DNA of 64,000 nucleotides from an uncultured Clostridia bacterium (GTDB lineage: Bacteria > Bacillota > Clostridia > TANB77 > CAG-465): assembly GCA_934130325.1 (NCBI GenBank), contig CAKOYA010000004.1, positions 1 through 64,000 on the forward strand, read 5' to 3'. Made by a program: the position numbers and the translations under genes. Below are positions 38,381-47,567 of the stretch, one piece after another; positions within the stretch are counted from its first letter, which is position 1; each line of letters begins with the position of its first letter. A model generated the notes under the pieces. It was not told where the DNA came from. It ran no database searches and saw nothing but the letters and a program-made list of their open reading frames with translations.

Positions 38381-39316
38381 TTATTTATCATTTTTTATAA
38401 TTTCTGCAGCAGCACCTAAACCTCCCATAGCTTTTGAAGCATCAAAAGGGATAAATACTTTATTTGCTTTACCATCAGCTATTTTTTCTAGGGCTTCAAG
38501 TGATTTTAAAGCAACTAAATTTTGATCAGGTTTTGTATCCATTATAGCAGAATAAACACTGTGAATCTCTTCAGATTTAGCAGCAGCAATCTTTTTAATT
38601 GCCTCAGCATTACCTTCAGCTTCTAATATTTTTGATTCTCTAATACCTTGTGCACGTCTAATACTTGATTCACGCTCTGCCTCTGCCTCAAGAATAGTAG
38701 CCTGTTTTTTACCTTCAGCAAGAGTAATATCAGCTTGGCGTTTACCTTCAGCTTCAAGAATGGTAGCTCTTTTATTTCTTTCAGCATTCATCTGTTTTTC
38801 CATGGCATCTCTTATATCTACAGGTGGTTTTATATCTTTTATTTCAACACGGTCAACTTTACATCCCCATTTATCAGTAGCCTCATCAAGTATTGTTCTT
38901 AATTGATTATTAATCAAATCTCTTGAACTAAATGTACTATCTAAATCCATTTTACCAACAATATCACGTATTGTAGTTATTGCTATATATGCGATACCTT
39001 TTTGTAAACTTTCAATTTCATATACTGCTTTTGCAGGCTCTGTTATTTGATAAAAAACAACAGTATCTATAGTAATTGTAACATTATCTTTGGTTATAAC
39101 ACTTTGAGGTGTAACGTCCATTGTTTGTTGTTTTAAACTTACTACCGCTCTAACATGGTCAATAAATGGTACAATAAAGTTAAGACCTGCTTCTGCAGTT
39201 TTGTGATATTTACCAAAACGTTCAATTATGCGAACTTCAGATTGTCTTACGACTTTTATTGAACTTGCGGATATTATAATAAATAATATAACTATAATTA
39301 TAAAAAATATTTCCAT
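38381..39316 (-). CDS. SPFH/band-7 membrane protein (stomatin/QmcA-like)
   Basis: The protein has 311 residues: one N-terminal membrane helix (1-20), a band-7 domain (VRQSEVRIIERFGKYH to DIKPPVDI), an alanine/glutamate-rich coiled coil (about 175-245) and a glycine-rich end. SPFH proteins form membrane microdomain scaffolds. It is 13 bases downstream of nfeD, its usual partner. Confidence 0.87.
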   Translation of the reverse strand: MEIFFIIIVILFIIISASSIKVVRQSEVRIIERFGKYHKTAEAGLNFIVPFIDHVRAVVSLKQQTMDVTPQSVITKDNVTITIDTVVFYQITEPAKAVYEIESLQKGIAYIAITTIRDIVGKMDLDSTFSSRDLINNQLRTILDEATDKWGCKVDRVEIKDIKPPVDIRDAMEKQMNAERNKRATILEAEGKRQADITLAEGKKQATILEAEAERESSIRRAQGIRESKILEAEGNAEAIKKIAAAKSEEIHSVYSAIMDTKPDQNLVALKSLEALEKIADGKANKVFIPFDASKAMGGLGAAAEIIKNDK

Positions 39317-39328
39317 AAATAAATCCTC

Positions 39329-39760
39329 CTAAACTTTTTTTACTATTAATTTTACACCGTTAATTCCAGTCACTTCTACAGTTGAGTTTTCTGGAATTAT
39401 ATTATTATCATTGGAAATTGCAGACCAAAGTTCACCGTTTATTTTTACTTGGCCTTTTGAATTAATATTATCAATTTCTTTTATTACTAACGCTTGTTTA
39501 CCAATTATAGCATTATTGTTCATCGGTATTTCTTTTGTTTTAAATATCTTCTTAACCAATGGTTTCATAAATATAAGCATTAATATAGTTGATACAGCAA
39601 AAACTCCAATTTGCACTGGAACAGAAAATCCAAGTACACTTGTAATAAATGCAAAGAATGCCCCTATACCTGGCCAAAACATTAGAAATGACACAGTGAA
39701 TATTTCTATAATAAGAAAAACACCACAAAGGATTAGCCAGATAGTCCAACTGTATAGCAT
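39329..39760 (-). CDS. NfeD-family membrane protein
   Basis: The protein has 143 residues with three N-terminal membrane segments (about 1-65) and a C-terminal OB-fold domain (about 85-143: IIGKQALVIKEI, GQVKINGELWSA). NfeD proteins are the standard operon partner of SPFH proteins and bind them. GGAGG lies 7 bases before the ATG. Confidence 0.87.
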   Translation of the reverse strand: MLYSWTIWLILCGVFLIIEIFTVSFLMFWPGIGAFFAFITSVLGFSVPVQIGVFAVSTILMLIFMKPLVKKIFKTKEIPMNNNAIIGKQALVIKEIDNINSKGQVKINGELWSAISNDNNIIPENSTVEVTGINGVKLIVKKV

Positions 39761-39799
39761 ATGTATACCTCCTTTATATAAATATGTTTACATATTATA

Positions 39800-39828
39800 A
39801 TTATACAATAGTATATTGCAAAATACAA
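39800..39828 (-). promoter_or_regulatory. Promoter of nfeD-SPFH
   Basis: On the minus strand TTGTAT (39828-39823), 17 bases, TATAAT (39805-39800). Confidence 0.75.
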
Positions 39829-39853
39829 GAAAAAAGTATATATATTGGAAAAA

Positions 39854-39870
39854 TGTTACAAGTTTGTTAC
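39854..39870 (+). promoter_or_regulatory. WalR-like box before the M23 peptidase gene
   Basis: TGTTAC-AAGTT-TGTTAC is an exact match to TGTWAH-N5-TGTWAH. It ends 4 bases before a -35 box, the usual place for an activator. The same bases form part of a CAAGTTTG/CAAACTTG inverted repeat. Confidence 0.7.
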
Positions 39871-39874
39871 AAAC

Positions 39875-39903
39875 TTGACATATACTATAATATATGTTAA
39901 AAT
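39875..39903 (+). promoter_or_regulatory. Upstream promoter of the M23 peptidase gene
   Basis: TTGACA (39875-39880), 17 bases, TAAAAT (39898-39903), right behind the WalR-like box. Confidence 0.65.
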
Positions 39904-39936
39904 TTCTATGTTTTCTGGTTAGAGAAAACGTAAAAT

Positions 39937-39965
39937 TTGACAATATTGCAAAAAGATGTTATAAT
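39937..39965 (+). promoter_or_regulatory. Second, fully consensus promoter of the M23 peptidase gene
   Basis: TTGACA (39937-39942), 17 bases, TATAAT (39960-39965), a perfect sigma-70 promoter. It gives a leader of about 33 bases. Confidence 0.85.
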
Positions 39966-40004
39966 GTAATAGTACCTGTAAAAAGGAAGGTGTAAATTTT
40001 TATT

Positions 40005-41000
40005 ATGGAAAAAAAAGGCGTTCTCAGTACGCTAAGATTTATTTTATTTACTGTTTTTTTTATAGCTCTAGTATTTAGTGCAGTTTTGGTTACTGTTCTT
40101 AATACTTATAAACCAGCAGTGAAGGCCTATTTAAATGGAAAGTTTATTGGGTATTTTTCTAATGAACAGCAGTTTGATGAGGTGTATAATGATTTAGTTA
40201 CTGAAAAGCAAAGTATAGATCCTAATGTTAAAGTATATTTAGAATATGAACCAACATTTGAAACTAGTTATGTAAGAGATAGTGTGATAGCAGATCAAAA
40301 TGTTTATACTAATTTGAGAGCTGAAGTTAAAACTGAATTTACTATATATAATGTTGCTGTTGATGGCGAAACTAAAATGACTTTTAATACTCAGGATGAA
40401 GCTAATAAATATGCTGAAAATTTAAAGAAGGAAGTTGCCAAGTTAAATACAGAGGTAAAAGTAGAAAAAGTTGGGGAACTTGGTGAGATGACTTCTATTG
40501 AAAGAGCAGATAGTATTTTAAAAGATATTGTAGATAGAAATAAGCCAGTTGAAACCCCTAAAACTACTATCACAAATAAGACAACTACTAGTAATGTTAC
40601 TACTATAGGTGCTACACAAGTTGCTGCTACAGGAGCAGGTGTATGGCCTACCGTAAATAGGAGAATAAATTGTGCATATATGGGGTATGCTGGTCACACT
40701 GGAATAGATTTAGGTGGAGCAGTTGGAACCGCAATATATGCGTATAGATCTGGTACTGTTACGTTTGCAGGTTGGGGAACAGGTTATGGTTTACATGTAA
40801 AGATTGACCATGGAAATGGTATGTCTACATTATATGCACACTGTAGTCAACTATTAGTGTCTGCAGGTCAAACAGTTTCAGAAGGACAAATGATTGCAAA
40901 AATAGGGCTTACTGGTTATACAACAGGACCACATTTACATTTTGAAGTAAGACTTAATGGTGTACCTGTAAATCCTTACCAGTACATCGCTGGAAAATAG
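40005..41000 (+). CDS. M23-family peptidoglycan endopeptidase
   Basis: The protein has 331 residues: an N-terminal membrane anchor or signal (about 10-33), a beta-rich linker domain (35-155), a Thr-rich spacer (180-210) and a C-terminal LytM/M23 domain. The zinc ligands are His231 and Asp235 (HTGID) and His312 in HLHFE; His279 (LYAH) is the other catalytic histidine. It cleaves cross-links in the cell wall. The WalR-like box upstream fits the known WalR control of wall hydrolases. AAGGAAGGTG lies about 12 bases before the ATG. Confidence 0.9.
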   Translation: MEKKGVLSTLRFILFTVFFIALVFSAVLVTVLNTYKPAVKAYLNGKFIGYFSNEQQFDEVYNDLVTEKQSIDPNVKVYLEYEPTFETSYVRDSVIADQNVYTNLRAEVKTEFTIYNVAVDGETKMTFNTQDEANKYAENLKKEVAKLNTEVKVEKVGELGEMTSIERADSILKDIVDRNKPVETPKTTITNKTTTSNVTTIGATQVAATGAGVWPTVNRRINCAYMGYAGHTGIDLGGAVGTAIYAYRSGTVTFAGWGTGYGLHVKIDHGNGMSTLYAHCSQLLVSAGQTVSEGQMIAKIGLTGYTTGPHLHFEVRLNGVPVNPYQYIAGK

Positions 41001-41040
41001 AATTTTGGTAAATGGATTGAATATTGTTCAATCATTTATA

Positions 41041-41121
41041 TATACACCTATTTCTCAGAATTTACTTTCCTCAAGTTTTTTCTTGGATATAGGCATGGTT
41101 TTTAAATAGGGAGGAATTAAA
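41041..41121 (+). promoter_or_regulatory. rpsO leader with possible ribosome-site pseudoknot
   Basis: CCTATTT (41047-41053) can pair with AAATAGG (41104-41110), and TTCCTC (41067-41072) with GAGGAA (41111-41116), part of the Shine-Dalgarno site. The two pairings cross, forming a pseudoknot over the ribosome site. Ribosomal protein S15 represses its own translation in several bacteria through such leaders. This is inference from complementarity. Confidence 0.45.
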
Positions 41122-41385
41122 ATGACTAAAGAAAGAAAAGCTGAGATTTTATCAACTTATGCAAGGGGAAACAATGACACTGGTTCTGCTGAAGTGCAAA
41201 TTGCTATTCTAACAGAAAGAATCAATGAGTTAACTGAACATTTAAGAGTTCATAAAAAGGATGAACATTCTAGACGTGGACTTTTAATAATGGTTGGTAA
41301 GAGAAAAAGACTTTTAAAGTATCTTGAAAATAGAGATATTGAAAGATATAGAGAAATTATATCTAAATTAAATTTACGTAAGTAA
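41122..41385 (+). CDS. rpsO: 30S ribosomal protein S15
   Basis: The protein has 87 residues. [22 protein letters not shown] and [23 protein letters not shown] are typical, full-length S15. It binds 16S rRNA in the platform of the small subunit. GGGAGG precedes the ATG. Confidence 0.97.
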   Translation: MTKERKAEILSTYARGNNDTGSAEVQIAILTERINELTEHLRVHKKDEHSRRGLLIMVGKRKRLLKYLENRDIERYREIISKLNLRK

Positions 41386-41427
41386 AAAAATATAGCTGTA
41401 AAGTTATTTTACAGCTATATTTTTTTA
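41384..41427. terminator. Bidirectional terminator between rpsO and glmS
   Basis: AAAAAAATATAGCTGTAAA pairs with TTTACAGCTATATTTTTTT (about 18 bp, one bulge). Confidence 0.9.
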
Positions 41428-43236
41428 TTCTACAGTTACAGATTTGGCTAAATTTTTAGGCTTATCTATATCACAATTACGAAGTTTAGCAGTTTCATAC
41501 GCAATTAATTGCAAAGGAATTATTGTTGCAAAAGGTTGCAGTAAACTATTTATTTTAGGTATTTTTAAGACAATATCAGCAAAATCCTCTACAGATTCTA
41601 TATTATTAGTAGTTATTAATATTACAAATGCACCTCGTGATTTTACTTCTTTTATATTACTAATAGTTTTCTCAATTAAATTATCATCAGTTGCAATTGC
41701 AATTACAGGTGTACCATCTGATATTAATGAAATTGTTCCATGTTTTAATTCACCCGCAGCGTATGCCTCTGAATGAATATACGATATCTCCTTTAATTTT
41801 AATGAACCTTCTAAAGATAATGCATAATCAATACCTCTTCCTAAGAAGAAAATATTTTCATTGTTTTTCAATTTATTAGCGATTTCAATGTATTTACTAT
41901 TATCGGTAATTATTTTTTCTAAAGTACCTTTTAATTCAATCATTTCTTTAAATAATTCCTGCTTAAAGTCTTCAGTTAAAATATCCTTATTTTTCATAGC
42001 ACATAGAGTAAGAAGTAATAGTATTGCAACTTGTGACGTATATCCTTTAGTAGTGGCTACAGCAATTTCGGGACCTGCATGAGTATATATCGTTCTTTCT
42101 GCTTCTCTTGAAATGCTTGAACCTATTGCATTTACAATTGCAAGGGTTTTAGCTCCGTGTTCTTTTGCAATTCTTAAGGCTGCTAAGCTATCAGCTGTTT
42201 CACCTGACTGAGAGATTATTATAACTAGTGTATTAGGAGATAATAGTTGCTTTTTATACCTATATTCGGAAGCTATTTCAACAGTAGTTTTTAAAGAGGC
42301 AAAGTTTTCAAATAGGTATTTTCCAACCATTCCAGCGTGCATAGCACTTCCACAAGCTACTATATGTACTTCATCATAATTTACAAAATCAATATTTAAA
42401 TATTCTTCATTTTTTGTGAAATTTTCAAATATTTTGGATATTACATTTGGTTGTTCATTAATTTCTTTTAACATAAAGTGTTCAAATCCATTTTTTTGGT
42501 ATTCAGTGGCTGACCAATCAGCTACCTTGATTTCTTTATCAATTAAATTCAAGTTTTCATCAAATATTTTATAATCATTTGGGGTAATTTTGGCAAATTC
42601 ACCGTATTCTAATAAAATATATTTATTTGTATAGTTTAGTATTGCAGATATATCAGAAGCAGTAAAATTTCCAAATTGTCCAATCCCTATTATAAGAGGA
42701 CTATCTTTTCTAGTTGCATATATAGTATCAGGATCATCATCAAATAAAATAGAAAAGGCATACGAACCCCTAAATTGTTTGCAAGCGGTTATTATTGAGT
42801 TTAGTGGGGTGTTGCTATTAGAATTTTCATATATATAATTAATATATGCACAAGCTACTTCAGTATCCGTATTGGATAGGAAGTTAACACCTTTTTCTAT
42901 TAAAAATTCCTTTAATTCAAGATAATTTTCAATAATTCCGTTATGTACTAATGTAACTTTTCCTACTTTATGTGGATGGGCATTTATCTCATCAGGAATT
43001 CCGTGCGTTGCCCATCGTGTGTGTCCTATTGCAGTTGTAGAATTTATTTTTTTATCTTTTAGTAAATCTTCCAAATTAGATATTTTTCCTTTTGATTTGT
43101 ATAAATTAATTTTTTTATTCTCAAACGTAGCTATTCCAGCAGAGTCATAACCTCTATATTCTAGATTTTTAAGTCCAACAATTACTTTTTCTTTAGCATC
43201 AGTTTTTGTTGAACAATAACCAATTATTCCACACAT
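41425..43236 (-). CDS. glmS: Glutamine-fructose-6-phosphate aminotransferase (isomerizing)
   Basis: The protein has 603 residues. It starts Met-Cys-Gly-Ile-Ile-Gly, so Cys2 is exposed as the glutamine-hydrolysing nucleophile. The glutaminase domain (GHTRWATHG, HNGIIENY, SNTDTEV) is followed by two SIS sugar-isomerase domains (VACGSAMHAG, ISQSGETADSLAAL, GRGIDYALSLEGSLKLKEISY). It makes glucosamine 6-phosphate for the cell wall. GGAGG lies before the ATG at 43236; an upstream in-frame start (43272) would bury the nucleophile. A glmS ribozyme lies upstream. Confidence 0.95.
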   Translation of the reverse strand: MCGIIGYCSTKTDAKEKVIVGLKNLEYRGYDSAGIATFENKKINLYKSKGKISNLEDLLKDKKINSTTAIGHTRWATHGIPDEINAHPHKVGKVTLVHNGIIENYLELKEFLIEKGVNFLSNTDTEVACAYINYIYENSNSNTPLNSIITACKQFRGSYAFSILFDDDPDTIYATRKDSPLIIGIGQFGNFTASDISAILNYTNKYILLEYGEFAKITPNDYKIFDENLNLIDKEIKVADWSATEYQKNGFEHFMLKEINEQPNVISKIFENFTKNEEYLNIDFVNYDEVHIVACGSAMHAGMVGKYLFENFASLKTTVEIASEYRYKKQLLSPNTLVIIISQSGETADSLAALRIAKEHGAKTLAIVNAIGSSISREAERTIYTHAGPEIAVATTKGYTSQVAILLLLTLCAMKNKDILTEDFKQELFKEMIELKGTLEKIITDNSKYIEIANKLKNNENIFFLGRGIDYALSLEGSLKLKEISYIHSEAYAAGELKHGTISLISDGTPVIAIATDDNLIEKTISNIKEVKSRGAFVILITTNNIESVEDFADIVLKIPKINSLLQPFATIIPLQLIAYETAKLRNCDIDKPKNLAKSVTVE

Positions 43237-43300
43237 AATAAAACCTCCATATATATTATTTTCAAAGTACAAAAAAATATTATTTATTGTTATTTAGATT

Positions 43301-43430
43301 ACATATTTTTTGTAGTAATTTTGGATTTTACTTTTGTAATATGTATTACGATACTAAATATACCGTGATAGCATCCGCTTAAAAATTCGACAACTATCAT
43401 CCTCGTTTAACGTTATAGTTTTAGCGCTAT
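43301..43430 (-). ncRNA. glmS ribozyme
   Basis: On the minus strand the conserved core runs in order: AGCGC with cleavage expected between A (43428) and G (43427), AACGAGGATGA, TGTCGAATTT and AAGCGGATGCTATC, then a P4-type stem (AATATGT at 43339 with ACATATT at 43301, plus-strand reading). All strictly conserved blocks of the class are present. It cuts its own mRNA when glucosamine 6-phosphate binds, shutting down glmS. It ends about 65 bases before the glmS start. Confidence 0.92.
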
Positions 43431-43479
43431 TTTAATATACCTAAAAGCACCTCCTAATGGTAGTATTAAAATTTATTTA

Positions 43480-43508
43480 ATTTTATTATATATTATATTT
43501 TTTGTCAA
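43480..43508 (-). promoter_or_regulatory. glmS promoter
   Basis: On the minus strand TTGACA (43508-43503), 17 bases, TAAAAT (43485-43480), about 50 bases before the ribozyme. No convincing promoter was seen in the remaining 43509-43687 for the divergent gene, only AT-rich sequence with a TATAAT near 43632. Confidence 0.75.
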
Positions 43509-43687
43509 TTTTTATTATGAAAAAATTTTATTAAATTATAGTAAAAAACAAGTATTAAAAAGATATTTTTATTTTTAAGTTAAAAATAAAAAAAGTATTG
43601 ATAAAAGCTTTTATTTTTTTTTCTATTATGATATAATTTTATATATATTGACAATATTTTGTAAGTCATGTTTTTTAGAGAGGTTTA

Positions 43688-45985
43688 ATGGTAATTATGT
43701 ATATAAAAAATAGAAAATCAAATTTTGTTGTAAGTATAGCGCTTTTGCTAATAATTACAACTACTTTAAATATATTTTATCCATTTAGCTATGTAAAAGG
43801 ATATGCAAGTGGATATGGGCATTCAGAAATTAAATATGATGCCTCAGATAATAGTTCGGTTTTTCCAGAAAGTTATAAAAGTTATATAAAAGAATTGAAG
43901 AAGAAATATCCAAATTGGAAAATTAAAGCAGTTTATTTAAATCTTGACTGGAATACCAGTGTAAGTAAAGAAACAGAAGGAACAAAGTCAAGAGTACCTC
44001 GAAGTTATGCAGATGACTGGAAAATGACAAGTGCTGCTTCAAGAAGTGACTATAATGCAGCAGGTTGGGTACTTGCATCCCAAAAAGCTGTAGCATATAC
44101 TTTAGATCCAAGAAATTTCTTAACAGAAGAAGGCATTTTCCAATTTAAAGCTTCAGATGAAGATGTATCATCAGATACTCAAAGTGCAGTTGACTCACTT
44201 TTAAGTAGTACTGTAATGGGTAGTAATGATTATAAAAATAAATATTATAATGGAACATCTTGGGTATCAATGTCAAACAGTTACTCTCAAATAATAAAAA
44301 ATGTTGGGACAAGTTTAAAAGTAAGTCCAATATTTATTGCTTCAAGAATAAAACAAGAAACTGATGGTAACATAATGAATAATGGATCTATAAATGGAAA
44401 AAATTCCACTTATCCTGGGTACTTTAATTTCTTTAATATAGGTGCAACAGATGGAAATGGTGCGGTAAGCTATGGAGTTGCTATGGCTTATAAAAATGGA
44501 TGGAATACTCCTGAATTAGCAATAAAAGGTGGTGTAAGCCACATATATAATAATTATATAAAATATGGACAAAATACTGTGTATTTTCAAAAGTTTGATG
44601 TTAATAATACAGCGTCTGCCAGTGGCTTGTATACATATCAATATATGACTAACATTTTAGCACCTTATGGGGAATCAAAAATAGCATATAATGCATATAA
44701 GAATTCTAACACTTTAAATTCATCATTTACTTTTTATGTCCCAGTGTACAGTAATATGCCAAATTCAAGTTCACCATATCCTACATCTACTGTTAATGTT
44801 GATAATTTAAATGGAACTGATATAGTATACTTAGATGATGGGGTATCTAATGGTACAGATTACTTTAATTTAAGGAGTGGTCCGGGTACAGATCATTCTG
44901 TAATTGCAACAGTTATAGAATCTCAGGAAGGTGCAGAAAATAGAACTAAATTTGTTAGAACTCAGAAGGGTTCAAATGGTTGGGATAAAATAAAATTGGC
45001 AAATGGTACGGAGGCGTATGTATATCAGGCATATGTAAGAACATATAATTATACACATGTAGAAAATGTAAGCTTAGATAAAACTAGTCTAGAATTAAAA
45101 GTTGGAAATACATATAAAGTTACTCCTAGCATTTCACCAAGTAACGCTTTGGTAAAAGGTGTAACATATGAAAGTAGTAATAATAATATAGCTTCAGTAA
45201 ATAGTGATGGAACAATTACTGCAAAATCAGTTGGAAATGCTAAAATTACTGTAAAAACTATAGATGGAAATAAAACTGCTGTTTGTAATGTTAATGTAGT
45301 AAAAACAATTGCAACAAAGATTTCAACTTCCGTTAATACTTACTCAGTAGCTGTTGATAATTACTTAAATGTTACTCCTGTAATAGAACCAAGTAATACA
45401 ACAGATAAAACATTTAGTATTAGTATAGATGACACTAATATAGCTAAAGTCGAAAATAATAAAATAAAAGGAATAAAAGAAGGAACTACTAAAGTTACGC
45501 TTACTACTAAAGATGGCAGTAATTTAAAATGTACATTTACTTTAAATGTTAGAAAAGACAATATAACAGTTACAAATAAAATTTCATTAAGTAACGATGG
45601 AATTATTTCAAAAGTAAATCCTGGTGATACAGTAGAATATATAACTAAAAATATAAACAGTTCATTTACTATAAAATTGTACAATAGTTCAAATAAAGAA
45701 ATGTCTTCAAAAGATATTGTAGGAACTGGTACTAAAGTTAAAATTTTAGAGAATACAAGTACATTATATGAATACGAAATATTAATAAAAGGTGATATTT
45801 CAGGCGACGGAAAAATAACATCGAGTGATTATATATATATTAAGAATTATATAATGAATTCTTCTAATTTAGATGGAATAAAATATTCAGCTGCTGATAT
45901 TAATAAAGATGGAAAGGTTACTTCAAAAGATTATGTATATGTAAGAAAATACATAATGGGAGAAACTAATATAATAAATCAGTAG
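43688..45985 (+). CDS. Secreted GH73-type glucosaminidase with SH3, Ig-like and dockerin domains
   Basis: The protein has 765 residues: a signal peptide (about 1-38), a GH73-like N-acetylglucosaminidase region (about 60-330, catalytic-type Glu in SRIKQETDGN near 224, then FFNIGATDG), an SH3-like domain (about 380-450), two BIG2 Ig-like domains (about 457-536 and 545-621), and a dockerin type I pair at the end (GDISGDGKITSSDYIYI and ADINKDGKVTSKDYVYV, two calcium loops). It likely cuts the glycan strands of peptidoglycan outside the cell. The dockerin implies docking to a cohesin partner; no recognisable cohesin is in the window. It is followed 20 bases later by a membrane-anchored Ig/cadherin-like protein. 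Confidence 0.82.
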   Translation: MVIMYIKNRKSNFVVSIALLLIITTTLNIFYPFSYVKGYASGYGHSEIKYDASDNSSVFPESYKSYIKELKKKYPNWKIKAVYLNLDWNTSVSKETEGTKSRVPRSYADDWKMTSAASRSDYNAAGWVLASQKAVAYTLDPRNFLTEEGIFQFKASDEDVSSDTQSAVDSLLSSTVMGSNDYKNKYYNGTSWVSMSNSYSQIIKNVGTSLKVSPIFIASRIKQETDGNIMNNGSINGKNSTYPGYFNFFNIGATDGNGAVSYGVAMAYKNGWNTPELAIKGGVSHIYNNYIKYGQNTVYFQKFDVNNTASASGLYTYQYMTNILAPYGESKIAYNAYKNSNTLNSSFTFYVPVYSNMPNSSSPYPTSTVNVDNLNGTDIVYLDDGVSNGTDYFNLRSGPGTDHSVIATVIESQEGAENRTKFVRTQKGSNGWDKIKLANGTEAYVYQAYVRTYNYTHVENVSLDKTSLELKVGNTYKVTPSISPSNALVKGVTYESSNNNIASVNSDGTITAKSVGNAKITVKTIDGNKTAVCNVNVVKTIATKISTSVNTYSVAVDNYLNVTPVIEPSNTTDKTFSISIDDTNIAKVENNKIKGIKEGTTKVTLTTKDGSNLKCTFTLNVRKDNITVTNKISLSNDGIISKVNPGDTVEYITKNINSSFTIKLYNSSNKEMSSKDIVGTGTKVKILENTSTLYEYEILIKGDISGDGKITSSDYIYIKNYIMNSSNLDGIKYSAADINKDGKVTSKDYVYVRKYIMGETNIINQ

Positions 45986-46005
45986 TGAAGATAGGAGAGA
46001 ATAGT

Positions 46006-47469
46006 ATGAAAAATATTAAAAGTAAAATTTTTAAGAATTTCATTTTTGTAGCTGCACTTGTTTTAGTTTTTGCTATTCAAAATAATATAAATGCTACGTC
46101 ATATGGAATTTCAAATACTAATTTGACAGTTGGAGCTACAGCAACTATTTCAATAAACGGTACAGGATATGCTGGAAAATACACAATTAGTACATCAAAT
46201 TCTTCTGTAGTTGGTGTTAGTGAAACCTCAAAATTTGTAGATAACCAAATTGAGAATATTATTCTGACTGCTAAATCAGTAGGTAGCTCTACAATAACCG
46301 TTACTCCTGCAGATGTATCAAGTTATGCTAATCCAGAAGAGGCATTTACTAAATCTCAATCTTTTACAGTAAATGTTTCTAATCCTTCTACGAATGTTCA
46401 GAATACAAATAATAGCGGTAGTAGTAGCACAAGTAATAATTCACAATCAAATAAGAGTGGAAATGCGAATTTAAGGACTCTAGTACCAGAAATTGAGGGG
46501 CTAACACCATCATTTAGCCCTAATATAACTAATTATACTTTAATAGTTCCAAGTACTGTAACAAAATTAAATATGAGTGTTGGAGTAGAACAAAGTGGTG
46601 CTAAATATTGGATTTCTGGCGATGAAAATTTACAGATAGGAAATAATACGGTAACTATTACTGTTACAGCACCAAATGGTACAAAAAAGACATATACAAT
46701 TGTAGTTACTAAGGCTGAAGATACTCAAAAAGCAAATGCACTTTTAAATAGTTTAGTAATAGAAGGATATGAGCTTTCACCTGAATTTTCATCAGAAGTT
46801 TTCGAGTATGATATTGGCAAGATAGAAAGTAATGTTAAAAAATTAAATATTTTAACTTTTACATCTTCTGATAAAGCTAAAGTAGAGATACAAGGAAATG
46901 ATGAATTAAAAGATGGTGAAAATACTGTTAAGATAATAGTTACTGCTGAAGATGAAACAACAAAAAAAGAGTACGTTATTAAATATAATAAAGAGGCAAG
47001 CACAGTTGAAAATTTAACTGATGAAACTAATGCACTAGAAGATACAAATAATAGTGTAGAAGGTATGTCAAGCTCACAAAATTCAAACTTTTGGCAGATA
47101 ATAAAAAATAACTCACTTGTGTTATTAATGTACTTAGTAATACTTGTAGAATTTGTACAGATAGTTTATTTGTACAAAGAACTGAAAAAAAGAGATTTAC
47201 AGCTTGAAACTTCTGAAGATGGATTTGAAAATTTGGGATTAAATTCAGGAATTGAGACTTTAACAGAAGAAAATGAAAGTAGTGAAAATAGCACATTAGA
47301 TTCTAAAATTGATGAAGTTACATCTTTAGAAAATGATGTAGAAATCAAAAAAAATGTAGAATCAATATGGGACGTTGATAAACCCGATTTTTCTCAAGAA
47401 TTAAGCGAAGATTTAGAAAATGAAAATTCAGCTCATGTTAGAGGCGGTAGAAGCAAAAAAAATAAATAA
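46006..47469 (+). CDS. Membrane-anchored protein with Ig-like and cadherin-like domains
   Basis: The protein has 487 residues: a signal peptide (1-31), an Ig-like domain (about 33-125: TVGATATISINGTGYAG, AKSVGSSTITV), an Asn/Ser linker, two cadherin-like beta-sandwich repeats (about 150-240 and 245-335; SPNITNYTLIVPS, TVTITVTAPNGTKKTY), one membrane helix (about 370-392) and a long acidic tail inside the cell ending in a basic cluster. AGGAGAG before the ATG at 46006 sets the start. Lying just behind the dockerin protein it could be its receptor or scaffold, but it shows no canonical cohesin. Confidence 0.75.
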   Translation: MKNIKSKIFKNFIFVAALVLVFAIQNNINATSYGISNTNLTVGATATISINGTGYAGKYTISTSNSSVVGVSETSKFVDNQIENIILTAKSVGSSTITVTPADVSSYANPEEAFTKSQSFTVNVSNPSTNVQNTNNSGSSSTSNNSQSNKSGNANLRTLVPEIEGLTPSFSPNITNYTLIVPSTVTKLNMSVGVEQSGAKYWISGDENLQIGNNTVTITVTAPNGTKKTYTIVVTKAEDTQKANALLNSLVIEGYELSPEFSSEVFEYDIGKIESNVKKLNILTFTSSDKAKVEIQGNDELKDGENTVKIIVTAEDETTKKEYVIKYNKEASTVENLTDETNALEDTNNSVEGMSSSQNSNFWQIIKNNSLVLLMYLVILVEFVQIVYLYKELKKRDLQLETSEDGFENLGLNSGIETLTEENESSENSTLDSKIDEVTSLENDVEIKKNVESIWDVDKPDFSQELSEDLENENSAHVRGGRSKKNK

Positions 47470-47485
47470 ATTATTTAAACATAAT

Positions 47486-47530
47486 AAAAAATAGGGTTTG
47501 CAGTAATTCGAATTGCAAACCTTATTTTTT
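47486..47530. terminator. Terminator of the surface-protein pair
   Basis: AAAAAATAGGGTTTGCA pairs with TTGCAAACCTTATTTTTT around a 10-base loop, with T and A runs on both sides. It also suits the convergent gene. Confidence 0.85.
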
Positions 47531-47567
47531 ATTAAAGTGATGTTAAATTAATTAATATAGTGGGGAA

